Source of the DNA: Staphylococcus sp. NAM3COL9
Lineage (GTDB): Bacteria > Bacillota > Bacilli > Staphylococcales > Staphylococcaceae
DNA: 64,000 nucleotides
Assembly (NCBI RefSeq): GCF_001431205.1
Contig: NZ_LGPC01000011.1
Span: 124,001-188,000, forward strand
Direction: 5' to 3'
The notes under the pieces were generated by a model, which worked only from the letters and a program-made list of their open reading frames with translations, was not told the origin of the DNA and did no database searches. Positions 28,259 to 38,454 of this stretch are shown here, one piece after another; position 1 is the stretch's first letter, and each line of letters opens with the position of its first letter. Both the position numbers and the translations under genes were made by a program.

Positions 28259-29545
28259 GTGAGTTTTCTAGTAACAATTATTTCATTTATAATCGTTTTT
28301 GGTGTGCTTGTCACAGTTCATGAGTACGGGCATATGTTTTTTGCAAAACGCGCAGGCATTATGTGTCCGGAATTTGCAATTGGTATGGGACCTAAAATAT
28401 TTAATTTCAGAAAAAATGAAACGCTATATACGATTCGATTATTACCTGTTGGAGGTTATGTACGCATGGCTGGAGATGGTTTAGAAGAACCACCAGTTCA
28501 ACCAGGTATGCATGTAAAAATAAAATTAAATGATAAAGATGAAATTACCCACATCATTTTAGATGATCAACACAAATTTCAACAAATTGAAGCAATAGAA
28601 GTAAAACAATGTGATTTTAAAGATGGCTTATTTGTTGAAGGTGTAACATCATATAATCAAGAAAGACAACGCTATCCAATTGCTAAGACATCATACTTTG
28701 TAGAGAACGGTAGCTTAATTCAAATTGCACCTAGAGATCGTCAATTTACTTATAAAAAACCTTACCAAAAATTCTTAACTTTATTCGCAGGGCCATTGTT
28801 TAATTTTTTACTTACATTGGTATTATTTATTGGTCTAGCATATTATCAAGGTACAGCAACAAATTCAGTGGATGAAGTTGTTAAAGATTCACCTGCTGAA
28901 CAAGCAGGACTTAAATCTGGAGATACGATTGTTAAAGTGGGAAACCATAATATTGATAGTAAAGATGATATCGATAAAGCAGTAAAAGATATTAAAGACA
29001 ACAAGACAAAATTAGTCGTCGAACGTGATGGAAACAAACAGACTTTTAACATTAAACCTAAAAAAATAGAACAAAAAGTAACGAAAACACATTCAGAAAC
29101 AAAATATTTATTAGGTTATAGTGCGACGACTGAGCACACTATTTTTAAACCAATTGCAGCGGGTGTGGAACAAACACTTAGTGCAGGTAAAATTATTTTC
29201 ACTGCAATTGTAAGTATGATTGCGAGCATTTTCACTGGAGAATTCTCATTTGATATGTTGAATGGTCCAGTAGGTATATATCATACTGTCGACTCTGTCG
29301 TTAAAACTGGTATAATTAACTTGATTTCATGGACTGCTTTGCTAAGTGTTAACTTAGGATTAATGAATTTACTACCAGTACCAGCGTTAGATGGTGGACG
29401 AATTTTATTTGTAATTTATGAAGCAATCTTTAGAAAACCAGTAAATAAAAAAGCAGAAACTACAATTATCGCCATTGGTGCCGTATTTGTATTAATCGTT
29501 ATGGTATTAGTGACTTGGAACGATATCCAGCGTTATTTCTTATAA
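28259..29545 (+). CDS. rseP: Site-2 zinc metalloprotease RseP (RasP)
   Basis: RseP (428 aa) is a membrane-embedded protease that cuts anti-sigma factors and signal-peptide remnants. The zinc site HEYGH is at residues 21-25 in the first membrane segment, with the second motif [13 protein letters not shown] near residue 375. A PDZ domain covers about residues 200-275 ([18 protein letters not shown]). The start is GTG 28259 (VSFLVTII), with GAGGTG 8 bases upstream and family-length agreement; the in-frame ATG 28211 would add 16 non-conserved residues. proS follows after 19 bases. Confidence 0.95.
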   Translation: MSFLVTIISFIIVFGVLVTVHEYGHMFFAKRAGIMCPEFAIGMGPKIFNFRKNETLYTIRLLPVGGYVRMAGDGLEEPPVQPGMHVKIKLNDKDEITHIILDDQHKFQQIEAIEVKQCDFKDGLFVEGVTSYNQERQRYPIAKTSYFVENGSLIQIAPRDRQFTYKKPYQKFLTLFAGPLFNFLLTLVLFIGLAYYQGTATNSVDEVVKDSPAEQAGLKSGDTIVKVGNHNIDSKDDIDKAVKDIKDNKTKLVVERDGNKQTFNIKPKKIEQKVTKTHSETKYLLGYSATTEHTIFKPIAAGVEQTLSAGKIIFTAIVSMIASIFTGEFSFDMLNGPVGIYHTVDSVVKTGIINLISWTALLSVNLGLMNLLPVPALDGGRILFVIYEAIFRKPVNKKAETTIIAIGAVFVLIVMVLVTWNDIQRYFL

Positions 29546-29564
29546 GAGGGAGAGAAGTATTTAA

Positions 29565-31265
29565 ATGAAACAATCAAAAGTATTTATACCAACTATGAAA
29601 GAAGTGCCAGCTGGTGCCGAGGCATTAAGCCATCGACTATTATTAAAAGCAGGCTTAATCAAACAAAGTACAAGCGGAATTTACAGTTACTTACCAATAG
29701 CTGCGAGAGTATTAAATAATATTGAAGCCATTGTTCGTGAAGAGATGGAGCGTATTGATGCCGTTGAAATATTAATGCCAGCATTACAACCATCAGAATT
29801 ATGGGAAGAATCGGGACGTTGGAATGCATATGGTCCAGAACTTATGCGTTTACAAGACCGTAATGGGCGTCAATTTGCGCTTGGACCAACACACGAAGAA
29901 GTTGTGACTTCAATTGTTCGGGATGAATTGAAATCATATAAACAACTGCCAATGACACTTTTCCAAATACAATCTAAATTTAGAGATGAAAAGCGTCCGC
30001 GTTTTGGTCTGTTACGCGGTAGAGAATTTATAATGAAAGATGCTTATTCTTTCCATGCTGATGAAGTATCACTAAATGAATCATATGAAGATATGTACCA
30101 TGCATATGGTCGTATCTTTAATCGTGTAGGCATTAACGCAAGACCTGTTGTTGCCGATTCAGGTGCAATTGGTGGTAGTCATACACATGAGTTTATGGCG
30201 TTAAGTGAAATCGGTGAAGACACGATTGTGTACAGTGAGCAAAGTGATTACGCTGCAAATATAGAAAAAGCTGAAGTGGTTTACCATCCCAATAAAAAAC
30301 ATGAAGATATACAACCGTTAATAAAAATTGAAACGCCAAATGTGCATACAGCACAAGATCTTGCGACATTTTTAAATAAACCATTAGACGAAATTACTAA
30401 GTCTATGATATTTAATGTCGATGGTGAATTTATATTAGTATTAGTTCGTGGTCATCACGAAATTAACGATATTAAATTAAAAGCTTATTTTGGTACCGAC
30501 AATGTGAGTTTAGCAACTGAAGATGAAATTATTAATATTTTAGGTGCAAAACCAGGTTCGCTCGGTCCAGTTTTTGATAAAGATATTAAAATTTATGCAG
30601 ATAATTTCATTCAAGATCTGAATAATATCATCGTTGGTGCGAATGAAGATGGGTATCATCTGTTAAACGCAAATGTCGGTCGTGACTTTGAAGTAGAAGC
30701 CTATGGAGATTTTAGATTTATTTTAGAAGGTGAATTATTAGCAGATAGCTCAGACAAAGCACACTTTGCAGAAGGTATTGAAGTAGGCCAAGTCTTTAAA
30801 CTTGGAACAAAATATTCTGAATCAATGAACGCTACGTTCTTAAATGACCAAGGTAGAGCACAACCATTGTTAATGGGATGCTATGGCATTGGTATTTCAA
30901 GAACATTAAGTGCAATCGTTGAACAAAATAACGACGAAAATGGTATTATTTGGCCGAAATCAGTCACACCATTTGAATTACACTTAATTACAATCAATCC
31001 TAAAAAAGATGATCAACGTGAATTAGCGGATCAATTATATACACAATTAAAAGAAAATTATGATGTGCTTTATGATGATCGTAAAGAACGTGCTGGTGTG
31101 AAATTTAATGATGCTGATTTAATCGGGGTACCAATACGTATTGTTGTAGGTAAAAATGCTGCAGAAGGTATTGTAGAAGTTAAACGTCGCGATACTGGTG
31201 ACAGTGAAGACGTGCATATTGATAATTTAATCAATTATGTAAATGAATTATATACAAATATATAA
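29565..31265 (+). CDS. proS: Prolyl-tRNA synthetase
   Basis: ProS (566 aa) charges tRNA-Pro. It is the bacterial class II type with an editing (INS) domain between motifs 2 and 3. It begins [26 protein letters not shown]; motif 2 is in [21 protein letters not shown], the INS domain covers about residues 225-390, and motif 3 is in [17 protein letters not shown]. The anticodon-binding domain is the last 100 residues. GGGAGAG lies upstream of the ATG. No T-box leader is present; the gene lies just behind rseP. Confidence 0.98.
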   Translation: MKQSKVFIPTMKEVPAGAEALSHRLLLKAGLIKQSTSGIYSYLPIAARVLNNIEAIVREEMERIDAVEILMPALQPSELWEESGRWNAYGPELMRLQDRNGRQFALGPTHEEVVTSIVRDELKSYKQLPMTLFQIQSKFRDEKRPRFGLLRGREFIMKDAYSFHADEVSLNESYEDMYHAYGRIFNRVGINARPVVADSGAIGGSHTHEFMALSEIGEDTIVYSEQSDYAANIEKAEVVYHPNKKHEDIQPLIKIETPNVHTAQDLATFLNKPLDEITKSMIFNVDGEFILVLVRGHHEINDIKLKAYFGTDNVSLATEDEIINILGAKPGSLGPVFDKDIKIYADNFIQDLNNIIVGANEDGYHLLNANVGRDFEVEAYGDFRFILEGELLADSSDKAHFAEGIEVGQVFKLGTKYSESMNATFLNDQGRAQPLLMGCYGIGISRTLSAIVEQNNDENGIIWPKSVTPFELHLITINPKKDDQRELADQLYTQLKENYDVLYDDRKERAGVKFNDADLIGVPIRIVVGKNAAEGIVEVKRRDTGDSEDVHIDNLINYVNELYTNI

Positions 31266-31663
31266 TTAAAAAGTGAAGACCGTAACAATTTGTTATAATA
31301 TATAAAGTGAATTGGTAAGTGTTACTTATATAAAATCATAAGGCTGGCACATAAATACGGCATTCCAAATTAGTGAGTGTAAATTAGAGAATGCACAATA
31401 GTTTTCTAATTTTTAAATGTGTCTGTCTCAAGCTTTTAAAGAGGGGGGCGGAAATACGAAATCAAATTTTAAAGTTTGGTTTCTGTTCCGCTCCCATTTG
31501 TTATTCACAAAAATATGAATTTAAGTTATTAAGTTTAACTATTAGAATTTCACACATACCCGTTATAATATAGAGAATGGAATAATAATATATACACCGT
31601 TATTTAATGTAAGTAATCATATACAAGTAAAGCAGTGTAATTAATAGTAAGGTGGTTATCGTC
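31266..31663 (+). other. Intergenic region between proS and polC
   Basis: About 400 bases with no gene that I can support. It holds the repeat-like hairpin at 31443-31496 and, before it, GGCTGGCACATAAATACGGC, which resembles the phrase 'gaggctgggacataaat' common in staphylococcal intergenic repeats. A -10 element TATAAT at 31564-31569 is a candidate polC promoter with a weak -35. Confidence 0.45.
31443..31496. repeat. Probable dispersed staphylococcal intergenic repeat hairpin
   Basis: GGGGGCGGAA and GAAATCAAA on the left pair with TTTGGTTTC and TTCCGCTCCC on the right, around an 8-base loop. The GC-rich ends in AT-rich sequence and the phrase TTCTGTTCCGCTCCC resemble the widespread 'gtgggacagaaat...tcccac' repeats of staphylococci. 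I know this family from memory and could not search for other copies. Confidence 0.5.
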
Positions 31664-34600
31664 ATGGCAATGACAAATCAGGAAAAATTTAAAATCCTAG
31701 CTGACCAAATTAAAATAACAAATCATTTGGAACAAGAAATTTTGGAGCAAAGTGAACTAACGCGTGTGGATGTTAAGACAACAGATCGTACATGGGTGTT
31801 TCAAATCACATTACCACACTTTCTATCAACAGAAGATTATTTGCTTTTTACAGGTGCAATAACAGAAGAGTTTAAATCAATTGCAAATGTAGAATGTAAT
31901 ATTACAATAAATAATAAATCAAACCAAGATGAATATGCGATAAAGTATTTTAGTCATTGTATCGATCAAACACAACTTTCACCCAAAGTGAAAGGACAAT
32001 TAAAGCAAAAACGCTTAATTATGTCGGGAGATGTGCTAAAAGTAACTTGTCAAAATGATATTGAAAGAGATCATTTTGATAAAGCGTGTAATGGTAGCTT
32101 AGTTAAAGCTTTTCAACAGTGTGGGTTCGATATTAGTAAAATAGTCTTTGAAACGGATAGTATCGGCAACGAAGGTGACTTAGCATCATTAGAAGCACAT
32201 ATTCAAGAAGAAGATGAAAAGAGTGCACGTGAAGCTACTGAAAAATTAGAAAAAATGAAAGCTGAGAAGGCAAAACAACAAGATAATAATGAAAGCTCAG
32301 TAACTAAGTGTCAAATTGGTAAACCAATCCAAATCGACAATATTAAACCGATAGATTCTATTATTGAAGAAGAATTTAAAGTAGCAGTTGAAGGTGTTAT
32401 TTTTGATATTAACTTAAAAGAGTTGAAGAGTGGACGACACATTGTAGAGTTGAAGGTAACTGACTATACAGATTCGCTTGTATTAAAAATGTTCACTCGT
32501 AAAAATAAAGATGATTTAGATAACTTTAAAGCATTGAGCGTCGGTAAATGGATTCGCGCACAAGGACGCATAGAAGAAGATTCGTTTGTTCGTGATTTAG
32601 TGATGATGATGTCAGATATTGAAGAAATTAAAAAAGCTACTAAGCAAGATAAATCTGAAGAAAAAAGAGTGGAATTCCATTTGCATACGGCAATGAGTCA
32701 AATGGATGGGATACCTAATATTTCAGCATACGTCGATCAAGCAGCAAAATGGGGTCATAAAGCAATTGCAGTGACTGACCATAATGGTGTTCAGGCCTTT
32801 CCAGACGCCCATGCGGCAGCTGAAAAAAATGGGATTAAAATGATTTATGGAATGGAAGGCATGTTAGTCGACGATGGTGTACCTATTGCATACAAACCTA
32901 TGGATCGTGATTTGAAAACCGCAACATACGTTGTATTTGACGTTGAGACGACCGGCTTATCCAATCAGTACGATAAAATTATCGAGCTTGCTGCAGTGAA
33001 AGTTAAAGACGGAGAAATCATTGATAAGTTTGAACTTTTTAGTAATCCACACGAACGTTTATCCGATGTTATTATTAATTTGACACATATTACGGATGAT
33101 ATGTTAGTTGATGCACCAGAAATTGAAGAAGTACTTACTGAGTTTAAAGCGTGGGTAGGAGACGCTATTTTTGTGGCACATAACGCATCCTTTGATATGG
33201 GATTTATTGATACTGGATATGAACATGTCGGTATTGGCGCGTCTACAAACGCTGTAATAGATACACTTGAATTATCAAGAACAATCAATACTGAATACGG
33301 CAAACATGGATTGAACTTCTTAGCCAAAAAATACGGTGTAGAGTTAACGCAGCACCATAGAGCAATCTACGATACGGAAGCAACGGCTTATATGTTTATT
33401 AAAATGCTTAAACAATTAGAAGAACTCGGTGTTTATAATCACCAAGATATTAATACATCGTTATCAAACGAAGATGCTTATAAACGTGCACGTCCGAACC
33501 ATGTCACGCTGATTGTTCAAAATCAGAAAGGTCTTAAAAATTTATTCAAGATTGTAAGTGCGTCCTTAGTCCAATATTATTATCGAACACCTAGAATTCC
33601 ACGTTCACTATTAGATGAATATCGTGAAGGTATTCTCGTGGGTTCTGCATGTGACGAAGGAGAAGTATTTACTGCAGTAATGCAAAAAGACCAATCTCAA
33701 GTTGAACGTATTGCTCAATACTATGATTTCATTGAAATTCAACCGCCTGCTTTATATCAAGGATTAATTGATAGAGAACTCATACGTGATAATCAAACAT
33801 TACATGAAATATATAATCGTTTGATTCGTGCAGGAGAAGTTAATGATATTCCAGTTATAGCTACAGGCAATGCACACTATTTGAATGAACACGATTCGAT
33901 TGCACGTAAAATATTGATTGCTGCACAACCTGGCAATCCATTAAACCGTTCTACATTGCCAAAGGCACATTTTAGAACTACAGACGAAATGTTAGATGAA
34001 TTGCACTTCTTGGGTGAAGAAAAAGCTCATGAACTTGTCATTAAAAATACGAATGCGCTAGCAGATCATATAGAGCGTGTTGTTCCAATTAAAGATGAGC
34101 TATATACACCAAGAATGGAAGGCGCAAATGAAGAAATTCGAGAAATGAGCTATTCTAATGCAAAAGCCCTCTATGGTGAAGATTTACCGCAAATTGTAAT
34201 TGATCGTCTTGAAAAAGAATTAGAAAGTATTATAGGTAATGGTTTCTCTGTTATATACCTCATTTCACAACGACTTGTTAAAAAATCTTTAAATGATGGG
34301 TATCTCGTTGGTTCACGTGGTTCTGTAGGTTCAAGTTTTGTAGCAACTATGACAGAAATTACAGAAGTTAATCCATTACCACCACATTACATTTGTCCAA
34401 AATGTAAAACGAGTGAATTCTTTGATGATGGCTCCGTTGGCTCTGGTTTTGATTTACCAGATAAAAAATGTGGAACTTGTGGCAGTGACCTTATTAAAGA
34501 AGGTCAAGATATTCCTTTCGAAACTTTCTTAGGCTTTAAAGGCGATAAAGTACCAGATATTGACTTGAACTTTAGTGGAGAATATCAACCGAATGCACAT

Positions 34601-35980
34601 AATTACACAAAAGAATTATTTGGTGATGATAAAGTCTTCCGTGCTGGAACAATTGGTACAGTCGCAGAGAAAACAGCTTTTGGTTATGTGAAGGGTTATT
34701 TAAATGACCAAGGTATCCATAAACGTGGCGCAGAAGTAGACAGACTTGTTAAAGGTTGTACAGGTGTTAAACGTACATCTGGACAACATCCAGGCGGTAT
34801 TATTGTTGTACCTGATTATATGGATATATATGATTTTACACCCGTACAGTTCCCAGCGGATGATCAGTCTTCATCTTGGATGACAACGCATTTTGATTTC
34901 CACTCCATACATGATAACGTTCTGAAGTTAGATATACTTGGACACGATGATCCAACAATGATTCGTATGTTACAAGACTTATCAGGAATAGATCCTAAAA
35001 CAATTCCAGTAGACGATAAAGAAACGATGGGTATCTTTAGTTCGCCTGAACCTTTAGGTGTTACGCAAGAGGAAATTTTATGTAAAACTGGCACGTTTGG
35101 TGTACCAGAATTTGGTACTGGCTTTGTTAGACAAATGTTAGAAGATACAAAACCAACAACATTTTCAGAACTTGTTAGAATATCAGGGTTATCACATGGC
35201 ACAGATGTATGGTTAGGAAACGCTCAAGATTTAATCCGTTCAGGTAAATGTGATTTGGCGAGCGTAATTTGTTGTCGTGATGATATTATGGTTTATTTAA
35301 TGTATAACGGTTTAGAGCCGTCACTTGCCTTTAAGACAATGGAATTTGTGCGTAAAGGTAAAGGGTTGACTGATGATATGGTCGAGGCAATGGTAGACAA
35401 TGAAGTACCTGATTGGTATTTAGATTCATGTAGAAAAATAAAATACATGTTCCCTAAGGCCCATGCCGCAGCTTATGTGTTAATGGCGGTAAGAATTGCT
35501 TACTTTAAAGTACATTATCCACTATATTATTATGCAAGTTATTTCACAGTGCGTGCATCTGATTTTGATTTGATTACTATGATTAAAGATAAAGAAGGTA
35601 TCCGTAATACTGTAAATGATATGTATTCACGTTATATGGATTTAGCTAAAAAAGAAAAAGATACATTAACAGTGCTCGAAATAATGAATGAAATGGCACA
35701 ACGTGGTTTCCGTATGCAGCCAATCAGTTTAGAAAAAAGTAAATCATTTGAGTTTATTATTGAAGGCGATACATTGATTCCACCATTTATATCTGTTCCA
35801 GGTTTGGGTGAAAACGTTGCACAAAGAATTGTAGAAGCTCGAGAAGAAGGGCCATTTTTATCTAAAGAAGATTTAAATAAAAAAGCTGGTTTATCGCAAA
35901 AAGTAATAGAATACTTAGATGAATTAGGCTCTTTGCCTAATTTACCTGATAAAGCGCAATTATCAATATTCGATATGTAA
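31664..35980 (+). CDS. polC: DNA polymerase III alpha subunit, PolC type
   Basis: PolC (1438 aa) is the replicative polymerase of low-GC Gram-positives with built-in proofreading. In order: an N-terminal domain; an OB domain near 235-320 (VAVEGVIFDINLKELKSGRH); a PHP domain split by the exonuclease (FHLHTAMSQMDG); the DnaQ-like 3'-5' exonuclease starting VVFDVETTGLSNQYDKIIELA near residue 424; then the polymerase core with SRGSVGSSFVATM, the Cys-rich CPKCKTSEFF and PDIDLNFSGEYQ. ATG 31664 (MAMTNQEKF) is preferred over ATG 31652 because AAGGTGG lies 8 bases upstream of it and the family starts there. Confidence 0.98.
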   Translation: MAMTNQEKFKILADQIKITNHLEQEILEQSELTRVDVKTTDRTWVFQITLPHFLSTEDYLLFTGAITEEFKSIANVECNITINNKSNQDEYAIKYFSHCIDQTQLSPKVKGQLKQKRLIMSGDVLKVTCQNDIERDHFDKACNGSLVKAFQQCGFDISKIVFETDSIGNEGDLASLEAHIQEEDEKSAREATEKLEKMKAEKAKQQDNNESSVTKCQIGKPIQIDNIKPIDSIIEEEFKVAVEGVIFDINLKELKSGRHIVELKVTDYTDSLVLKMFTRKNKDDLDNFKALSVGKWIRAQGRIEEDSFVRDLVMMMSDIEEIKKATKQDKSEEKRVEFHLHTAMSQMDGIPNISAYVDQAAKWGHKAIAVTDHNGVQAFPDAHAAAEKNGIKMIYGMEGMLVDDGVPIAYKPMDRDLKTATYVVFDVETTGLSNQYDKIIELAAVKVKDGEIIDKFELFSNPHERLSDVIINLTHITDDMLVDAPEIEEVLTEFKAWVGDAIFVAHNASFDMGFIDTGYEHVGIGASTNAVIDTLELSRTINTEYGKHGLNFLAKKYGVELTQHHRAIYDTEATAYMFIKMLKQLEELGVYNHQDINTSLSNEDAYKRARPNHVTLIVQNQKGLKNLFKIVSASLVQYYYRTPRIPRSLLDEYREGILVGSACDEGEVFTAVMQKDQSQVERIAQYYDFIEIQPPALYQGLIDRELIRDNQTLHEIYNRLIRAGEVNDIPVIATGNAHYLNEHDSIARKILIAAQPGNPLNRSTLPKAHFRTTDEMLDELHFLGEEKAHELVIKNTNALADHIERVVPIKDELYTPRMEGANEEIREMSYSNAKALYGEDLPQIVIDRLEKELESIIGNGFSVIYLISQRLVKKSLNDGYLVGSRGSVGSSFVATMTEITEVNPLPPHYICPKCKTSEFFDDGSVGSGFDLPDKKCGTCGSDLIKEGQDIPFETFLGFKGDKVPDIDLNFSGEYQPNAHNYTKELFGDDKVFRAGTIGTVAEKTAFGYVKGYLNDQGIHKRGAEVDRLVKGCTGVKRTSGQHPGGIIVVPDYMDIYDFTPVQFPADDQSSSWMTTHFDFHSIHDNVLKLDILGHDDPTMIRMLQDLSGIDPKTIPVDDKETMGIFSSPEPLGVTQEEILCKTGTFGVPEFGTGFVRQMLEDTKPTTFSELVRISGLSHGTDVWLGNAQDLIRSGKCDLASVICCRDDIMVYLMYNGLEPSLAFKTMEFVRKGKGLTDDMVEAMVDNEVPDWYLDSCRKIKYMFPKAHAAAYVLMAVRIAYFKVHYPLYYYASYFTVRASDFDLITMIKDKEGIRNTVNDMYSRYMDLAKKEKDTLTVLEIMNEMAQRGFRMQPISLEKSKSFEFIIEGDTLIPPFISVPGLGENVAQRIVEAREEGPFLSKEDLNKKAGLSQKVIEYLDELGSLPNLPDKAQLSIFDM

Positions 35981-36055
35981 TGAACGAAAAGACTTAATAA
36001 AAAACCGAAAGTATGAATTAACTTGTCATTATAGGCTTTTTACAAATATGTTTAT

Positions 36056-36084
36056 TTGTCTACCAAATAAACATATGATATAAT
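36056..36084 (+). promoter_or_regulatory. SigA promoter of the rimP-nusA-infB operon
   Basis: TTGTCT (36056-36061) and TATAAT (36079-36084) are 17 bases apart. Transcription would start near 36091, so the hairpin at 36115-36143 lies in the leader. Confidence 0.7.
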
Positions 36085-36114
36085 AACAGTGCTTAAAAAA
36101 TTAGACTCAGGCAG

Positions 36115-36143
36115 AAAGAGTGGGCATAATACCCACTCTTTTC
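36115..36143 (+). terminator. Attenuator-like terminator hairpin in the rimP leader
   Basis: Perfect 10-bp stem AAAGAGTGGG / CCCACTCTTT with a 7-base loop, followed by TTCT. It lies after the operon promoter and before the rimP ribosome binding site, so transcripts must pass it to reach nusA and infB. NusA itself modulates termination, which would allow feedback; this is inference. Confidence 0.65.
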
Positions 36144-36167
36144 TATTTGCCAAAACAGGAGGTCAGC

Positions 36168-36635
36168 ATGAGTAAAATAACTGAGCAAGTTGAAGCAATA
36201 ATTCAACCTGTCCTTGACGACTTAAATTTTGAATTAGTAGAAGTTGAGTTTACAAAAGAAGGAAACGATCATTTTTTAAGAGTATCTATCGATAAAGAAG
36301 GTGGCGTAGATTTAAATGATTGTGCGCTTGCTTCTGAAAAAATCAGTGAAGTAATGGACTCAGAAGATCCTATCGAGCAGATGTATTATTTAGATGTTGC
36401 CTCACCTGGTGCTGAAAGACCAATTAAAAAAGAAAAAGATTATCACAACGCTGTGACTAAACCCGTATTTGTTTCTTTATATGCTCCAATTGAAGGGGCA
36501 AAAGAATGGTTAGGTATATTGCAATCTGTTGATGATGAAACAATAGTAATGCAAGTCAAAGATAAGTCAAGAACAAAACAAGTTGAAATTCCAAGAAGTA
36601 AAATCGCTAAAGCACGTCATGCAGTAATGATATAA
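36168..36635 (+). CDS. rimP: Ribosome maturation factor RimP
   Basis: RimP (155 aa) helps assemble the 30S subunit around S12 and S19. It has the N-terminal alpha/beta domain (ELVEVEFTKEGNDHFLRVSIDKEGGVDLNDC) and a C-terminal SH3-like barrel. The SPGAERPIK motif is at about residue 80. ATG 36168 is chosen, since AGGAGG lies 6 bases upstream; the longer frame from 36120 starts within the leader hairpin. nusA follows after 23 bases. Confidence 0.97.
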   Translation: MSKITEQVEAIIQPVLDDLNFELVEVEFTKEGNDHFLRVSIDKEGGVDLNDCALASEKISEVMDSEDPIEQMYYLDVASPGAERPIKKEKDYHNAVTKPVFVSLYAPIEGAKEWLGILQSVDDETIVMQVKDKSRTKQVEIPRSKIAKARHAVMI

Positions 36636-36658
36636 CGTGACGAGGAGGATGATAAATC

Positions 36659-37834
36659 GTGTCAAGTAATGAATTATTATTAGCTACTGAGTACTTAGAA
36701 AAAGAAAAGAAAATTCCTAGAGAAGTATTAATTGATGCTATAGAAGCGGCATTAATCACTGCTTATAAAAAGAACTATGAAAGCGCAAGAAACGTTCGTG
36801 TTGAATTAAACATGGATGAAGGTACATTCAATGTTATCGCACGTAAAGAAGTGGTTGAAGAAACATTTGATAATAGAGAAGAAATCGACTTAAGCACGGC
36901 CCTAGTAAAAAACCCTGCCTATGAAATTGGTGATATCTACGAAGAAGACGTGACACCAAGTGATTTTGGACGTGTAGGAGCGCAAGCAGCTAAACAAGCT
37001 GTTATGCAACGTTTACGTGATGCTGAACGTGAAATACTATACAATGAATTTATCGACAAAGAAGATGATATTGTAACTGGTCTTATTGACAGAGTAGATC
37101 ATCGTTATGTATATGTGAATTTAGGGCGTACTGAAGCTGTATTGTCTGAAGCAGAAAGAAGCCCAAATGAAAGCTACATTCCAAACGAAAGAATAAGAGT
37201 GTATGTGAACAAAGTTGAACAAACTACAAAAGGGCCACAAATTTACGTTTCAAGAAGCCATCCAGGTTTATTAAAGCGTTTGTTTGAACAAGAAGTACCA
37301 GAAATCTTTGATGGGACAGTGGTAGTTAAATCTGTAGCTCGCGAAGCTGGCGATCGCTCAAAAATCAGTGTGCACTCAGACAATCATGACATCGATGCAG
37401 TAGGTGCTTGTGTAGGTTCTAAAGGTAGTCGCGTTGAAGCTGTTGTTGAAGAACTTGGCGGCGAGAAAATTGATATTGTACAATGGGATGAAGATCCTAA
37501 AGTATTTGTGAAAAATGCTTTAAGTCCATCACAAGTATTACAAGTTATTGTTGATAAAGATAATCAATCAACTGTAGTTGTAGTGCCTGATTATCAATTA
37601 TCATTAGCTATAGGTAAACGCGGACAAAATGCTCGCTTAGCTGCTAAATTAACTGGTTGGAAAATTGATATTAAATCAGAAACAGATGCTAGAGAAGCAG
37701 GTGTCTATCCGGCAGATGTTGAAGACACAGAAGATCAACTTTATGATGTTGTTGACGAAGAAGATGTTGATTTGGAAGAAACAGTCAATGAAGTTTCTGA
37801 AACAGTAACTCAAGAAGAAGACGCTGAAAAATAA
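36659..37834 (+). CDS. nusA: Transcription termination/antitermination factor NusA
   Basis: NusA (391 aa) binds RNA polymerase and nascent RNA and affects pausing, termination and rRNA antitermination. It contains the N-terminal domain ([30 protein letters not shown]), an S1 domain near residue 135, and KH1/KH2 ([19 protein letters not shown] and [19 protein letters not shown]). The tail is acidic. The start is GTG 36659, with GAGGAGG 7-10 bases upstream. rnpM follows after 17 bases. Confidence 0.98.
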   Translation: MSSNELLLATEYLEKEKKIPREVLIDAIEAALITAYKKNYESARNVRVELNMDEGTFNVIARKEVVEETFDNREEIDLSTALVKNPAYEIGDIYEEDVTPSDFGRVGAQAAKQAVMQRLRDAEREILYNEFIDKEDDIVTGLIDRVDHRYVYVNLGRTEAVLSEAERSPNESYIPNERIRVYVNKVEQTTKGPQIYVSRSHPGLLKRLFEQEVPEIFDGTVVVKSVAREAGDRSKISVHSDNHDIDAVGACVGSKGSRVEAVVEELGGEKIDIVQWDEDPKVFVKNALSPSQVLQVIVDKDNQSTVVVVPDYQLSLAIGKRGQNARLAAKLTGWKIDIKSETDAREAGVYPADVEDTEDQLYDVVDEEDVDLEETVNEVSETVTQEEDAEK

Positions 37835-37851
37835 CTTGGGGTGAAAACTTT

Positions 37852-38136
37852 ATGAAAAAGAAAAAAATTCCAATGCGTAAATGTATACTTTCAAATGAAA
37901 TGTATCCTAAGAATGACATGATTAGAGTTGTAATTAATAAAGACGGACAAATTTTTGCTGATGCAAGTGGCAAACAACAAGGCCGTGGCGCTTATGTATC
38001 TAAAAATGTTAAATTAGTAGAAGAAGCACAACAAAATGAAACATTAGAAAGATATTTCAAATCTAATGCTGAAACGTTAGAACCTGTTTATAAAGAGATT
38101 ATACGTCTTATTTATCGTGAAGAGATACCTAAATGA
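37852..38136 (+). CDS. rnpM: YlxR/RnpM family RNA-binding protein
   Basis: This 94-residue basic protein belongs to the YlxR family (DUF448), with MRKCILSNEMYPKNDMIRVV near the start and the GRGAYVS signature. In B. subtilis the homologue binds RNase P RNA and modulates its activity, hence RnpM. It always lies between nusA and ylxQ in Firmicutes. GGGGTG lies 9-10 bases before the ATG. Its TGA stop overlaps the ylxQ start by 4 bases (ATGA). Confidence 0.93.
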   Translation: MKKKKIPMRKCILSNEMYPKNDMIRVVINKDGQIFADASGKQQGRGAYVSKNVKLVEEAQQNETLERYFKSNAETLEPVYKEIIRLIYREEIPK

Positions 38137-38450
38137 CAAAAGAAAAAATAGTGAATTTTTTAGGTTTAGCAATGCGCGCAGGAAAAGTTAAAACAGGGGA
38201 ATCAGTCATTATAAATGATTTGAAGAATAATAAATTAAAGCTCGTAATCATTGCAACAGATGCTTCTGACAACACAATGAAAGTGATGCAGAACAAATGT
38301 GAAAGTTACCATATATCATTACGCATATTTGGAACGAGAGCTGAATTAGGACAAGCTTTAGGTAAAGCAGAACGTGTAAACATTGGAATCACTGATCAAG
38401 GCTTTGCTAAAAAGTTATTGTCAATGATTGATGAATATCGTAAGGAGTGA
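38133..38450 (+). CDS. ylxQ: YlxQ, ribosomal protein L7Ae family (kink-turn RNA-binding)
   Basis: This 105-residue protein has the L7Ae/L30e fold, with [37 protein letters not shown] as its characteristic start. Such proteins bind kink-turn motifs in RNA, but the RNA target of YlxQ is not established. It overlaps rnpM by 4 bases and is followed 4 bases later by infB, whose ribosome binding site (AAGGAG) covers its stop codon. Confidence 0.94.
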   Translation: MTKEKIVNFLGLAMRAGKVKTGESVIINDLKNNKLKLVIIATDASDNTMKVMQNKCESYHISLRIFGTRAELGQALGKAERVNIGITDQGFAKKLLSMIDEYRKE

Positions 38451-38454
38451 CTAT

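Noticed and set aside
31391-31573. 60-codon frame upstream of polC
   Set aside because: It spans the repeat-like hairpin and has no Shine-Dalgarno or protein-like pattern.
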